Source: Streptomyces sp. WZ.A104 (GTDB taxonomy: Bacteria > Actinomycetota > Actinomycetes > Streptomycetales > Streptomycetaceae). From it: a stretch of 64,000 nt of DNA. Below the pieces are notes generated by a model that saw only the letters and a program-made list of their open reading frames with translations, searched no databases and was not told the DNA's origin. Positions 35,682 to 42,982 of this stretch are shown here, in pieces. The stretch spans positions 62,001-126,000 of the forward strand of contig NZ_NWVL01000005.1 of assembly GCF_002382885.1 (NCBI RefSeq), given 5' to 3'. The position numbers were made by a program, and so were the translations under genes. Positions within the stretch are counted from its first letter, which is position 1, and each line of letters starts with the position of its first letter.

Positions 35682-37015
35682 CGGGCGTCCTCCTCCACGA
35701 GGGCCAGCGCCGGGGCGGGCGCGGTGATCCGGACCCGGTCGGCCCGGTGGTGCTCGATGTCGAGGACGTCGAACTGCCAGCCGTTGAGCTCCAGCCGGTC
35801 CGTGCGGACGGGAATGCGGGCGAGCTGCGTCGCGACGAGACCGGCGAGCGTCTCGTAGGGGCCCTCCGGCGCACTGAACCCGATCCGGTCGAGCTGGTCG
35901 AGGCGGATGCTGCCCTCGGCCTCCCAGACCGGGCGGCCGTCGCCGAGGGGTTCGGCGGGCGCCAGGTCGGGGCGCTCGTGGGGGTCGTGCTCGTCGCGGA
36001 CCTCGCCGACGACCTCCTCCACGATGTCCTCGACGGTGGCGACACCCGCGGTGCCGCCGTACTCGTCGATCACCACGGCCATGGTGCGGTGCTTGCGCAG
36101 CTGGGTGAGCAGCCGGTCCACGGGCAGCGAATCGGGGACGAGCAGGGGTTCGGTGGCCAGCGCGGTGACCGGGGTCCGGGCCCGCTCGGACTCGTCCAGG
36201 GCGAGGACGTCGCGGATGTGGACCGTGCCGATGACCTCGTCCAGGCTGTCGCGGTAGACGGGGAACCGGGACAGGCCGGTGGCCAGCGTGAGGTTTGCGG
36301 CGTCGGCGGCGGTGGCGTGGGCCTCCAGCGCCCGCACATCGACGCGCGGCGTCATCACGTTCTCGGCTGACAGCTCCGCCAGGTTCAGGGTGCGGACGAA
36401 GAGTTCGGCCGAGTCCTCCTCGATGGCGCCCTCGCGGGCGGAGTGCTCGGCGAGCGCGATCAGTTCCTGGGGCGTACGGGCGGAGGCCAGCTCCTCGGCG
36501 GGCTCCAGGCCCATCCGCCGTACGGCACGGTTCGCGGTGTTGTTGAGGTGCCGGATCAGCGGGGCGAAGGCGGCCGTGAAGGCCCGCTGCGGGGTCGAGA
36601 CGACCTTGGCGACCGCCAGCGGGCTGGAGATCGCCCAGTTCTTCGGGACCAGTTCACCGATCACCATGAGGACGACGGTGGACAGGGCCACACCGAGGAG
36701 GGTGGCGACCGTGGACACGGCGCCGGAGGGAAGCCCGACAGCCTCCAGCGGGCCGCGGAGCAGCACGGCGATGGACGGCTCGGCCAGCATGCCGATGACC
36801 AGAGAGGTCACGGTGATGCCGAGCTGTGCGCCGGAGAGCTGGAAAGTGAGCCGCTTGGCGGCCTTGAGCGCACTTTCGGCGCCGCGCTCACCGGCTTGCG
36901 TGGCGCGTTCGAGTTCGCCGCGCTCGACGGTGGTCAGCGAGAACTCGGCCGCGACGAACACCGCGCAGGCCAGGGTCAGCCCGAGGGCGAGGAGGAGCAA
37001 TATCACTTCGCTCAC
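35678..37015 (-). CDS. CNNM/HlyC-type transporter protein, full form
   Basis: A 445-residue CNNM protein: DUF21 membrane domain (about 1-190, with FVAAEFSLTTVERGELE and VIGELVPKNWA), CBS pair (about 205-330, with VDEVIGTVHIRDVLAL-like sequence and IDEYGGTAGVATVEDIVEE) and a CorC/HlyC domain (about 350-435, with EAEGSIRLDQLD and LARIPVRTD). Bacterial members such as CorC export magnesium or modulate its transport. First gene of a two-gene operon with the shorter paralogue. Confidence 0.92.
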   Translation of the reverse strand: MSEVILLLLALGLTLACAVFVAAEFSLTTVERGELERATQAGERGAESALKAAKRLTFQLSGAQLGITVTSLVIGMLAEPSIAVLLRGPLEAVGLPSGAVSTVATLLGVALSTVVLMVIGELVPKNWAISSPLAVAKVVSTPQRAFTAAFAPLIRHLNNTANRAVRRMGLEPAEELASARTPQELIALAEHSAREGAIEEDSAELFVRTLNLAELSAENVMTPRVDVRALEAHATAADAANLTLATGLSRFPVYRDSLDEVIGTVHIRDVLALDESERARTPVTALATEPLLVPDSLPVDRLLTQLRKHRTMAVVIDEYGGTAGVATVEDIVEEVVGEVRDEHDPHERPDLAPAEPLGDGRPVWEAEGSIRLDQLDRIGFSAPEGPYETLAGLVATQLARIPVRTDRLELNGWQFDVLDIEHHRADRVRITAPAPALALVEEDAR

Positions 37016-37399
37016 CGTGTCACCTCCATCCCCTGGTGTGCCGGGGTGGTGATGACACGGTTCGTACTGGGAGGTTCACCCATTGCGGTACCGCAGCTCC
37101 TTCTCTGTTCGGGTCGTCCGGTCGACGACGGAGGTGGGCTGTGAACCCACCCCGTCGATATTAAAGGGACCGCAAAGCAAACGGGAGTGGCAGGTATCAC
37201 ACGGGGTGTCACCTGGGGAAGAGCCGTGGCGGAGGGGGATGTGGCGTGAGTGCTCGACGGGCGGGCGGCAACCGGTGATCTTGATGGCCGGAACTGCGCG
37301 TAACGGTCGTGCGGTTGGGAAACCCTTGTACCTTCGCGGGCGGTTTCGCCCGGCGGGGCGGCACAGGCCTCCTCGGTCACAGCCGTCACGGACCACACG
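37016..37399. other. Upstream region of the CNNM pair; no gene seen
   Basis: This stretch should contain the promoter of the CNNM pair. It has a small AT-richer patch (gatattaaag near 37160) unusual for the surroundings. Frames crossing it do not resemble proteins until the Spo0M relic begins near 37400. Confidence 0.5.
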
Positions 37400-37984
37400 G
37401 TCACGGATCACTCTGCTCCTCCTCGCCCGGGTGGAGAAGGAGGGCCAGGAGGAGGAGCAGGAGGGCACGGTCGCCCTCGACAGCTTCACCGTCGGCGGCG
37501 GCTTCCGGCTCGCCGCGGAGGCCGAGCTCACCGTGCCGTTCACCGTCGCCCTGCCCTGGGAGACGCCGATCACCGAACTCCACGGCCAGCACCTCGGCCC
37601 CGTCCTCGGCATCCGGACGGAGCTGGAGATCGCCGGGGCCCGGGACAAGCGCGCCGGACTCCTCTCCGGGGACACGACACGGTCCACCGCCTCACGGCCT
37701 CCCACCACACCGCCCCGCGGGCCGACTGGAACGACCGGGTCGACGGCTGGCTGAAGCAGGTCATCGCCGGACACGAGGCGTACGCCGCCCCGTCCCCGTA
37801 CGGAGGACACCACGGCGGTCACCACGACGACGACGCCCACCGCCGCTCGGGCCCCGGTACCGGTGCGGTGGTGGCCGGAGTCGCGGCGGGTGTGGCCGTC
37901 GGCGTCGTCGGGGGCATGGTCGCCGCCGAAGTGGTCGACGAGATCGGTGACGCCTTCGAGGGCGATGAGGACGAGGAGGGCTGA
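37400..37984 (+). pseudogene. Spo0M-like (arrestin-like) pseudogene
   Basis: Two pieces of a Spo0M-family protein lie in different frames. The first (about 37407-37665) reads ITLLLLARVEKEGQEEE, then FTVGGGFRLAAEAELTVPF and LPWETPITELHGQ. The second (about 37680-37984) reads HDTVHRLTASHHTAPRADW, then WLKQVIAGHEAYAAPSPYGG and GVVGGMVAAEVVDEIGDAFE, typical of the C-terminus. The N-terminal 60 residues and the whole middle domain are missing, and a frameshift joins the pieces near 37670. Spo0M proteins are linked to sporulation; this copy cannot be functional. Confidence 0.8.
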
Positions 37985-38023
37985 GCCGGGGGCTGCGGCC
38001 GGGGGTGCGCCGCCGGACAAGTC

Positions 38024-38386
38024 CTAGGCCAGCCGGGCGGCGAGGGCGTCCAAGTCCGGTAGGAACCAGACGTCCCTGCCCCGGTTGGCCTCACGCACGA
38101 GGTCGGGCAGGGCGGCACTGGCCGAGAGGTGGTGGCCGATGTCCCCGAGGACGACCAGGCGCAGCCGGTAGGCCGAGAACTTCTGCAGCACCTCCCCGGC
38201 GAAACCGGTACTGAGGTCGAAGAAGCGGTCGTCCAGGCGCGCGGCCGGCACGGCCACCACCTCCGCGCCCTGGAAGGCCATGCCGATCAGCTGGTCGAGG
38301 GCGTCCTGGACGGTGGCGATCTGCACACCGTCGGCGTCGCACACCAGGACCGGTACGCCGTGGTGCTCCTCGATGACGTCAGTCAT
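38024..38386 (-). CDS. DUF4180 domain protein
   Basis: A 120-residue protein matching DUF4180: a strand-helix pattern with VPVLVCDADGVQIATVQDALDQLIG at the start (given here as about 10-34), GAEVVAVPAARLDDRFFDLSTG, and RLRLVVLGDIGHHLSASAALPDLVREANRGRDVWFLPDLDAL (in part). The family has no established function. It overlaps the HTH gene upstream by 8 bp, so both are made from one message. Confidence 0.85.
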   Translation of the reverse strand: MTDVIEEHHGVPVLVCDADGVQIATVQDALDQLIGMAFQGAEVVAVPAARLDDRFFDLSTGFAGEVLQKFSAYRLRLVVLGDIGHHLSASAALPDLVREANRGRDVWFLPDLDALAARLA

Positions 38387-38873
38387 GGTCCGCCCCCTGT
38401 CCGCTCTCCGTGGAGGGGAACAGACCGCTGTCCGGGCCCGTCACGCTGTCGATCAGGTGCAGCAGCTCCGCGGTGGTGGCGGCGCCGCCGAGGACGACGA
38501 TCTTCATTCGGGCTCGCTCCTGGTCGTAGACGGTCTGGATGCGCAGGGAGTCCGACGGGCTCCGCGCGGACTGGGCGCTCGCCGTGACCAAGGTGCTCAA
38601 ACGGTGTGCGGCGTCCGGGGTGAGCCCGTCGATCTGCACGATGCTGGACACCTCCAGGTGGCCGCGTGCGGGCGCGGAGGCCGGACCCGGGGCGGCCTCG
38701 GCGGTACGGCCGGTAAGGGCCTCGAAGTCCTCCCGGCTGATCCGGTACTGCTTGCCGATCCGGACGGCCCTGAGCTTTCCGTCGCGGACGTAGTTCCGGA
38801 CGGTCCGCACATGCAGGCCCAGCCGTTCGGCCACCTCGCCGATCGAGTACAGCTCGCGTTCATCGCTCTCCAT
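38379..38873 (-). CDS. Excisionase/MerR-type HTH regulator
   Basis: A 164-residue regulator. The N-terminal HTH (about 7-55) reads LYSIGEVAERLGLHVRTVRN then YVRDGKLRAVRIGKQYRI, the excisionase/BldC-like form of the MerR fold. The C-terminal part (about 72-150) has SSIVQIDGLTPDAAHRLSTL and RARMKIVVLGGAATTAELL, a strand-rich domain that may sense a signal. AGGAAG precedes the ATG. It overlaps the DUF4180 gene; a palindrome 25 bp upstream may be its own operator. Confidence 0.85.
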   Translation of the reverse strand: MESDERELYSIGEVAERLGLHVRTVRNYVRDGKLRAVRIGKQYRISREDFEALTGRTAEAAPGPASAPARGHLEVSSIVQIDGLTPDAAHRLSTLVTASAQSARSPSDSLRIQTVYDQERARMKIVVLGGAATTAELLHLIDSVTGPDSGLFPSTESGQGADHD

Positions 38874-38897
38874 GCTTCCTCATCGTAACGTAAAATG

Positions 38898-38907
38898 CTC
38901 CATGGAG
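38898..38907. promoter_or_regulatory. Palindrome in an AT-rich promoter region
   Basis: The perfect palindrome ctccatggag lies 25 bp upstream of the HTH gene, inside the AT-richest stretch of the neighbourhood (38881-38940), and extends imperfectly as atg-ctccatggag-ggcat. It is a candidate autoregulatory operator of the HTH/DUF4180 unit. Confidence 0.4.
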
Positions 38908-39056
38908 GGCATGTTAAGGAGTGATAAGGAATATTAGGGGTGCAGGTGGTTGCCGTCGGCCTCCTCCGTCCGGGCGGTCCACCGGCGGGAGTGACGCCGC
39001 TCGGGGTAGGAAGGTGGGCAGGTGATCCAACGCCTCCACGCCGAGAAGGAGCCCCG

Positions 39057-39491
39057 ATGAACGCCCAAGCGCGGCCGCTCGACCCCCGGCACCGGCGCCC
39101 GGAAGGCGTCAGCGACACCACCGTCGAAGCCCTCGGGGCCCTTTCGAAAGCGCTGGAGACCGCCGAGCGGGCTCGCGGTGCCCTCTACGACTTTCATCAG
39201 CTCACCGGGAGCGCCGACCTCTGCCTCGACGATGCGGTGCGCCTGCTGCGCGAGGCCGGGCACGGGCCGCAGGCCGAGCAGGTCGAACGGGAGATTCTCG
39301 GCCGCAATGTCATTCCCGGGCACTGGACGTTCCAGATCGTCGAGGAGTACAACGCGACCTACTACGACGTGTTCCGGGCGATCGAACGGCAGATCAGACA
39401 GGAACTCGCCGAAGGCCGCGACCACCTCTACGAGGCCGAGATGAAGGAGGCCCGCCGGACCGAGGGCCACCCCGCCCACACCGTCGACTGA
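39057..39491 (+). CDS. Conserved-looking helical protein
   Basis: A 144-residue charged protein, mostly helical: VEALGALSKALETAERARGALYDFHQLTG (about 22-50), a short acidic segment, and the well-ordered block GRNVIPGHWTFQIVEEYNAT then YYDVFRAIERQIRQEL. The RNVIPGHWTFQIVEEYD block recurs in actinobacterial proteins of unknown function. GAGAAGGAG precedes the ATG. No enzyme motif is seen. Confidence 0.7.
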   Translation: MNAQARPLDPRHRRPEGVSDTTVEALGALSKALETAERARGALYDFHQLTGSADLCLDDAVRLLREAGHGPQAEQVEREILGRNVIPGHWTFQIVEEYNATYYDVFRAIERQIRQELAEGRDHLYEAEMKEARRTEGHPAHTVD

Positions 39492-39537
39492 CCGTCCAGT
39501 CCACGCACGGTCGTTCGCCCCCCGAGTGCCGGTTCTC

Positions 39538-39569
39538 GCCGGGAGCCCCGCCGGGAGCCCCGCCGGGAG
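39538..39569. repeat. 12-bp tandem repeat gccgggagcccc
   Basis: Two full copies and a partial third, in the 210-bp gap after the helical protein gene. No gene covers it. Confidence 0.8.
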
Positions 39570-39701
39570 TTACTGAGCGTAGCCGCACGAGATGCGGACC
39601 GGACCGGCTCCGGTGACGCTGGTGCTCCGGTCGCGCGCCCGACGCCGGTCGCACGCACCGCGTCGGCCGCCGACGGAGGACCCACGACGGAGGACACCCG
39701 C

Positions 39702-39869
39702 ATGAACCTGCCCGACACCCCGGTGGAACGAGCCCGCCGCACCCGTGAACGCGCCGAGGAACTGGGCCGCGCCGCCGACCGGGCCACCGACCCCGAACAC
39801 CGCAGGCGGCTGCGGGAGAAGGCCCTGCGACTGCTGAGGGAGGACCCGGCGGCAGGCCCCCGGCCCTGA
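39702..39869 (+). CDS. Small helical protein, DUF6381-like
   Basis: A 55-residue, strongly charged protein (VERARRTRERAEELGRAADR, ATDPEHRRRLREKALRLL). The pattern of two Arg/Glu-rich helices around a TDPE turn resembles the small Streptomyces family DUF6381. GGAGGACA precedes the ATG. Function unknown; a nucleic-acid or membrane surface partner is possible. Confidence 0.6.
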   Translation: MNLPDTPVERARRTRERAEELGRAADRATDPEHRRRLREKALRLLREDPAAGPRP

Positions 39870-39943
39870 GGGGAACCGCCCTCCCGGCCCGCGGGCGAAA
39901 GGGGTTCGCCGACGGGGACACGGCCCCGGTAGCGTCACCGCCT

Positions 39944-40449
39944 GTGACCCCGACTCTGCGCACCCACAGGCTCCTGCTGGAGCCGTACGTCCCTGAGGAC
40001 GAACAGGCCTTCGTCGCCCTGTTCCAGGACACCAGCGTGTCGCGCTGGATGGGCGACGGCCCGCCTCCGAGGCGGAGGACCGCGCCCTGTTCGGACGGAT
40101 CTTCAGCAAGGTCTACGCCCAGGACCTGTTCGCCGTCTGGGCCGTTCGACGCGACGGTCTCCTGGTCGGGCACGCCGAGATCAAGCCGACCGAGGCCGTC
40201 GGCGGCGGCCACGAGATCATCTACGCCCTCGCGCCGACGGCCTGGGGGTACGGCCTGGGCACCGAGCTGGCACAGGTCCTCGTCGCCCACGGCTTCGAGA
40301 CCCTCGGGCTCACCGAGGTGCACGCCACCGTCGCCGCGGCGAACCAGGCCTCGCTGACACTGCTGGCCCGCATCGGCTTCGAGCACGTACGGGACATCGA
40401 GGAGGACGACGGCAGCACCACCCGCGTGCTGACCTGCCGCCGCTCCTGA
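39944..40449 (+). pseudogene. GNAT acetyltransferase gene with one frameshift
   Basis: The first 40 codons read TPTLRTHRLLLEPYVPEDE and FVALFQDTSVSRWMGDG, the start of a RimJ-like GNAT protein. The frame is lost near 40062 and the protein continues in the next frame: AEDRALFGRIFSKVYAQDL, GLLVGHAEIKPT, WGYGLGTELAQVL (acetyl-CoA loop) and LLARIGFEHVRDIEEDD, ending at 40449. Inserting one G after 40061-40064 would restore GPASEAEDRA. This is either a recent inactivation or a sequencing error. GTG start. Confidence 0.85.
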
Positions 40450-40509
40450 GCTGCCGAGGCGATCCGTGCTCCGTCCCTCATCCCTTCGGCCCGCTTCCGG
40501 CGGTGACCG

Positions 40510-40661
40510 GGTCCGGGCCCCGGCGGCGTCGACCGGGCCCTCGAACAGGTCCGGGCCTTCGCCGCGGAGGGTGACCTGCGCTTTGCCGCCGAACTCGCCT
40601 CCACGCCGCCTTCGCCGACGCCGAATGCCCCCGTCTCGCCCTGGACCCCCGGGCGCCGTGA
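40510..40661 (+). pseudogene. Possible fragment of an MBL-type alkyl/aryl-sulfatase gene
   Basis: The stretch GVDRALEQVRAFAAEGDLRF then AAELAS, continued after a one-base shift by HAAFADAECPRLAL, resembles the helical dimerisation domain of metallo-beta-lactamase-fold alkylsulfatases (pattern GDyrwaAElxsHxvFAD). No other part of such a gene is nearby. It lies between the frameshifted GNAT and the binding-protein-like gene, so this small area seems to be decaying. Confidence 0.35.
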
Positions 40662-40667
40662 GGAGAT

Positions 40668-41411
40668 TCAGCCGGAGGGCGCGACCGTCGCGCCCTCGAC
40701 GCCATGACGCTTCAGAGCGTCGGCGACGAAGCCGCCCGCCTTCATCTCCTCCACGAACGCCGCCAGCAGCTCCTGCGCCGCCGTGCCCCGCCCCTCGGGC
40801 GTGCCCATGGCCTGCTGGATCACCATGAACCGGCCCGGCAGCACCCGTACGCCGACAGCCCGCGCGGCCTCGCCCTCCAGCAGCTGCCGGATACCGGCCG
40901 CCACCTCCACCTCGCCCGCCCGCAGGGCGGCGAGCGCGGGACCGGCCCCCTGGAACCGGACGATCTCCGCGCGCCGGATCCCGCGCGTGAGGAAAAGGTC
41001 GTACGCGGACCCCGAACCGACCGAGATCCGGGTTCCCTCGCGGTCCACCTGGCCGTTCTCGGTGACCGGAGACGCGTCGGGCACCAGATAGCTGCCCTCG
41101 ATGAGCACGTACGGCGCGGTGAAGCGGAGCCCCTCGCCGCGCGCGGGGTCCACCGCGAAGAAGCCGATGTCCGCCCGGCCCGCCTTCACCGCGTCCACCG
41201 ACAGCGCGGCCCGATCGAAGACCACGAGCTCGACCGGCACCCCGAGTCGGCGCCCGAACTCCCGCGCCAGGTCGACGGAGACGCCGGCCGGCTCACCGGT
41301 CTCGGCGTCCCGGCCCGCCAGGATCGGGTTGCCCAGATTGATCGAAGCCCGCAGGGTGCCGTCGGGCGCGAACGTGGAGACGAGGTCGGGGGAGACCGGC
41401 TGCCGAGTCAT
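40668..41411 (-). CDS. Cytoplasmic solute-binding-protein-like (SBP_bac_3) protein
   Basis: A 247-residue protein with the fold of family 3 amino-acid binding proteins: GTLRASINLGNPILAGRDAE, GVSVDLAREFGRRLGVPVEL, KAGRADIGFFAVDPARGEGL and APYVLIEGSYLV. It has no signal peptide or lipobox, unlike transport-associated members, so it may be a cytoplasmic sensor or enzyme-like relative. No ABC permease or ATPase gene is adjacent. The ATG at 41411 has no strong ribosome site. Confidence 0.8.
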   Translation of the reverse strand: MTRQPVSPDLVSTFAPDGTLRASINLGNPILAGRDAETGEPAGVSVDLAREFGRRLGVPVELVVFDRAALSVDAVKAGRADIGFFAVDPARGEGLRFTAPYVLIEGSYLVPDASPVTENGQVDREGTRISVGSGSAYDLFLTRGIRRAEIVRFQGAGPALAALRAGEVEVAAGIRQLLEGEAARAVGVRVLPGRFMVIQQAMGTPEGRGTAAQELLAAFVEEMKAGGFVADALKRHGVEGATVAPSG

Positions 41412-41511
41412 GCGGCCGAGTCTACGAGGCGGCCCGTCGGCGCTCCGCGGTCTACGCCCGCACCACCGGCGCTCCGCCGAACCACGCCCTACCCACGGGA
41501 GGTTCGCGCAC

Positions 41512-42024
41512 TCAGGCGCCCACCGTCCCGTCCACCCCTTCGCGCAGCAGGTCCGCGTGCCCGTTGTGGCGGCCGTACTCCAGCAGGACGTGAACCATGA
41601 CCATCCGCAACGAGACGTCCTTGCCCCACCGGGGCCGACGGCCCGGCAGATCCAGCGACGCCGCCTCCCGCTCGATGCGGCGCGAGGTCGCCACCTCGGC
41701 CTCCCAGGCCGCGAACGCCTCGGCGCGGTTCGAGGCGCTCGCGTCGTACGCGGCCTGGAAGTCGAAAGGCTCCTGTGACCAGACCATCGGCGCATCGCCG
41801 TCCTCGAACACCCGCCGGAACCAGGCGCGTTCCACTTCGGTCAGGTGTCGTACCAGAGCCAGCAGCGACAGCGTGGACGGCGGCATCGAACGCTCGCGCA
41901 ACTGCTCGTCGCTCAGCCCGGCGCACTTCATGGCCAGAGTCTCGCGGTGGTAGTCGAGAAAGCCCCGCAGCGTCTCGCGCTCGCTCCCGGACAGGGGAGG
42001 CCCGACCCGGTCATCACTCGTCAT
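41512..42024 (-). CDS. DinB/DUF664 family protein
   Basis: A 170-residue DinB-fold protein of the DUF664 type. SERETLRGFLDYHRETLAMKC and STLSLLALVRHLTEVERAWF (about 55-74) give the first metal histidine; VMVHVLLEYGRHNGHADLLRE near the end gives the others. These are predicted metal-dependent, probably mycothiol-using transferases. The ATG at 42024 is preferred over that two codons upstream because GAGG is then at the right distance. Divergent from the AAC(3)-like gene. Confidence 0.88.
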   Translation of the reverse strand: MTSDDRVGPPLSGSERETLRGFLDYHRETLAMKCAGLSDEQLRERSMPPSTLSLLALVRHLTEVERAWFRRVFEDGDAPMVWSQEPFDFQAAYDASASNRAEAFAAWEAEVATSRRIEREAASLDLPGRRPRWGKDVSLRMVMVHVLLEYGRHNGHADLLREGVDGTVGA

Positions 42025-42119
42025 GATCATGTCCTCGGTCCGTGGTGCCGGCCGACAGTATGACCGCCCCGCGCCTCCGGGGCAGCCGGTTTGCCCGGAG
42101 CGCCCTAGGCTGTGGGGGC

Positions 42120-42974
42120 ATGGACGTACGAGCACTGCTGCGGCGCTCCGGGGGGCCGGTGACGCGGGACCGGATCAGGGACGATCTGGCCGCGCTGGGC
42201 CTCGGCCGGGGTGACACCGTGATGTTCCATACGCGGCTGTCCGCGATCGGCTACGTCCCGGGCGGCCCCCAGACCGTCATCGACGCCCTCCTCGATGTGG
42301 TGGGCACGACCGGCACACTGATGGTCTCCTGTGGCTGGAACGACGCCCCGCCGTACGACTTCACCACCTGGCCCCGCACCTGGCGGGACGCCCTGCGCGC
42401 CCACCACCCCGCGTACGACCCGGAGCTCAGTGAGGCCGAGCACGGCAACGGCCGTCTCCCGGAGGCCCTGCGCCGCAGGCCCGGGGCGGTGCGCAGCCGT
42501 CACCCCGACGCGAGCCTCGCGGCGCTCGGCCCGTCGGCGGCCGCACTGATGGCCGACCACCCCTGGGACGACCCGCACGGCCCGGACAGCCCGCTGGCGC
42601 GCCTCGTCGCGCTCGGCGGGCGGGTGCTGCTGCTCGGGGCGCCCCGGGAGACGATGACGCTGCTGCACCTCGCGGAGTCCCTGGCCCGGGCGCCCGGCAA
42701 ACGGTTCGTGACGTACGAGCAGCCCGTCCAGGTGAACGGCGAGCGGGTCTGGCGCACCTTCCATGACATCGACTCGACGGACGGCGCTTTCGACTACTCC
42801 TCCGTCGTGCCCGCGGGACAGGACCCCTTCGCGGTCATCGTCCGGAGCATGCTCGACGCAGGCATCGGCCGGGCCGGCGCCGTCGGCGCCGCCAGGAGCT
42901 GTCTGTTCGAGGCCGGTCCCGCCGTCGACTTCGGAGTCCGCTGGATCGAGGAACACCTGAGCACTCCCGTGTGA
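42120..42974 (+). CDS. AAC(3)-family aminoglycoside N-acetyltransferase-like protein
   Basis: A 284-residue protein of the antibiotic_NAT family. GDTVMFHTRLSAIGYVPGG (about 31-49) with PQTVIDALLDVVGTTGTLMV is the family signature; SRHPDASLAALG and HPWDDPHGPDSPLARLVALG are also typical. AAC(3) enzymes acetylate the 3-amino group of 2-deoxystreptamine aminoglycosides. Many genomic homologues have not been tested for resistance, so the substrate is unproven. The ATG is close to a TAGGCT element, so the message could be leaderless. Convergent with the PL8 lyase gene. Confidence 0.85.
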   Translation: MDVRALLRRSGGPVTRDRIRDDLAALGLGRGDTVMFHTRLSAIGYVPGGPQTVIDALLDVVGTTGTLMVSCGWNDAPPYDFTTWPRTWRDALRAHHPAYDPELSEAEHGNGRLPEALRRRPGAVRSRHPDASLAALGPSAAALMADHPWDDPHGPDSPLARLVALGGRVLLLGAPRETMTLLHLAESLARAPGKRFVTYEQPVQVNGERVWRTFHDIDSTDGAFDYSSVVPAGQDPFAVIVRSMLDAGIGRAGAVGAARSCLFEAGPAVDFGVRWIEEHLSTPV

Positions 42975-42982
42975 CAGGCCGC

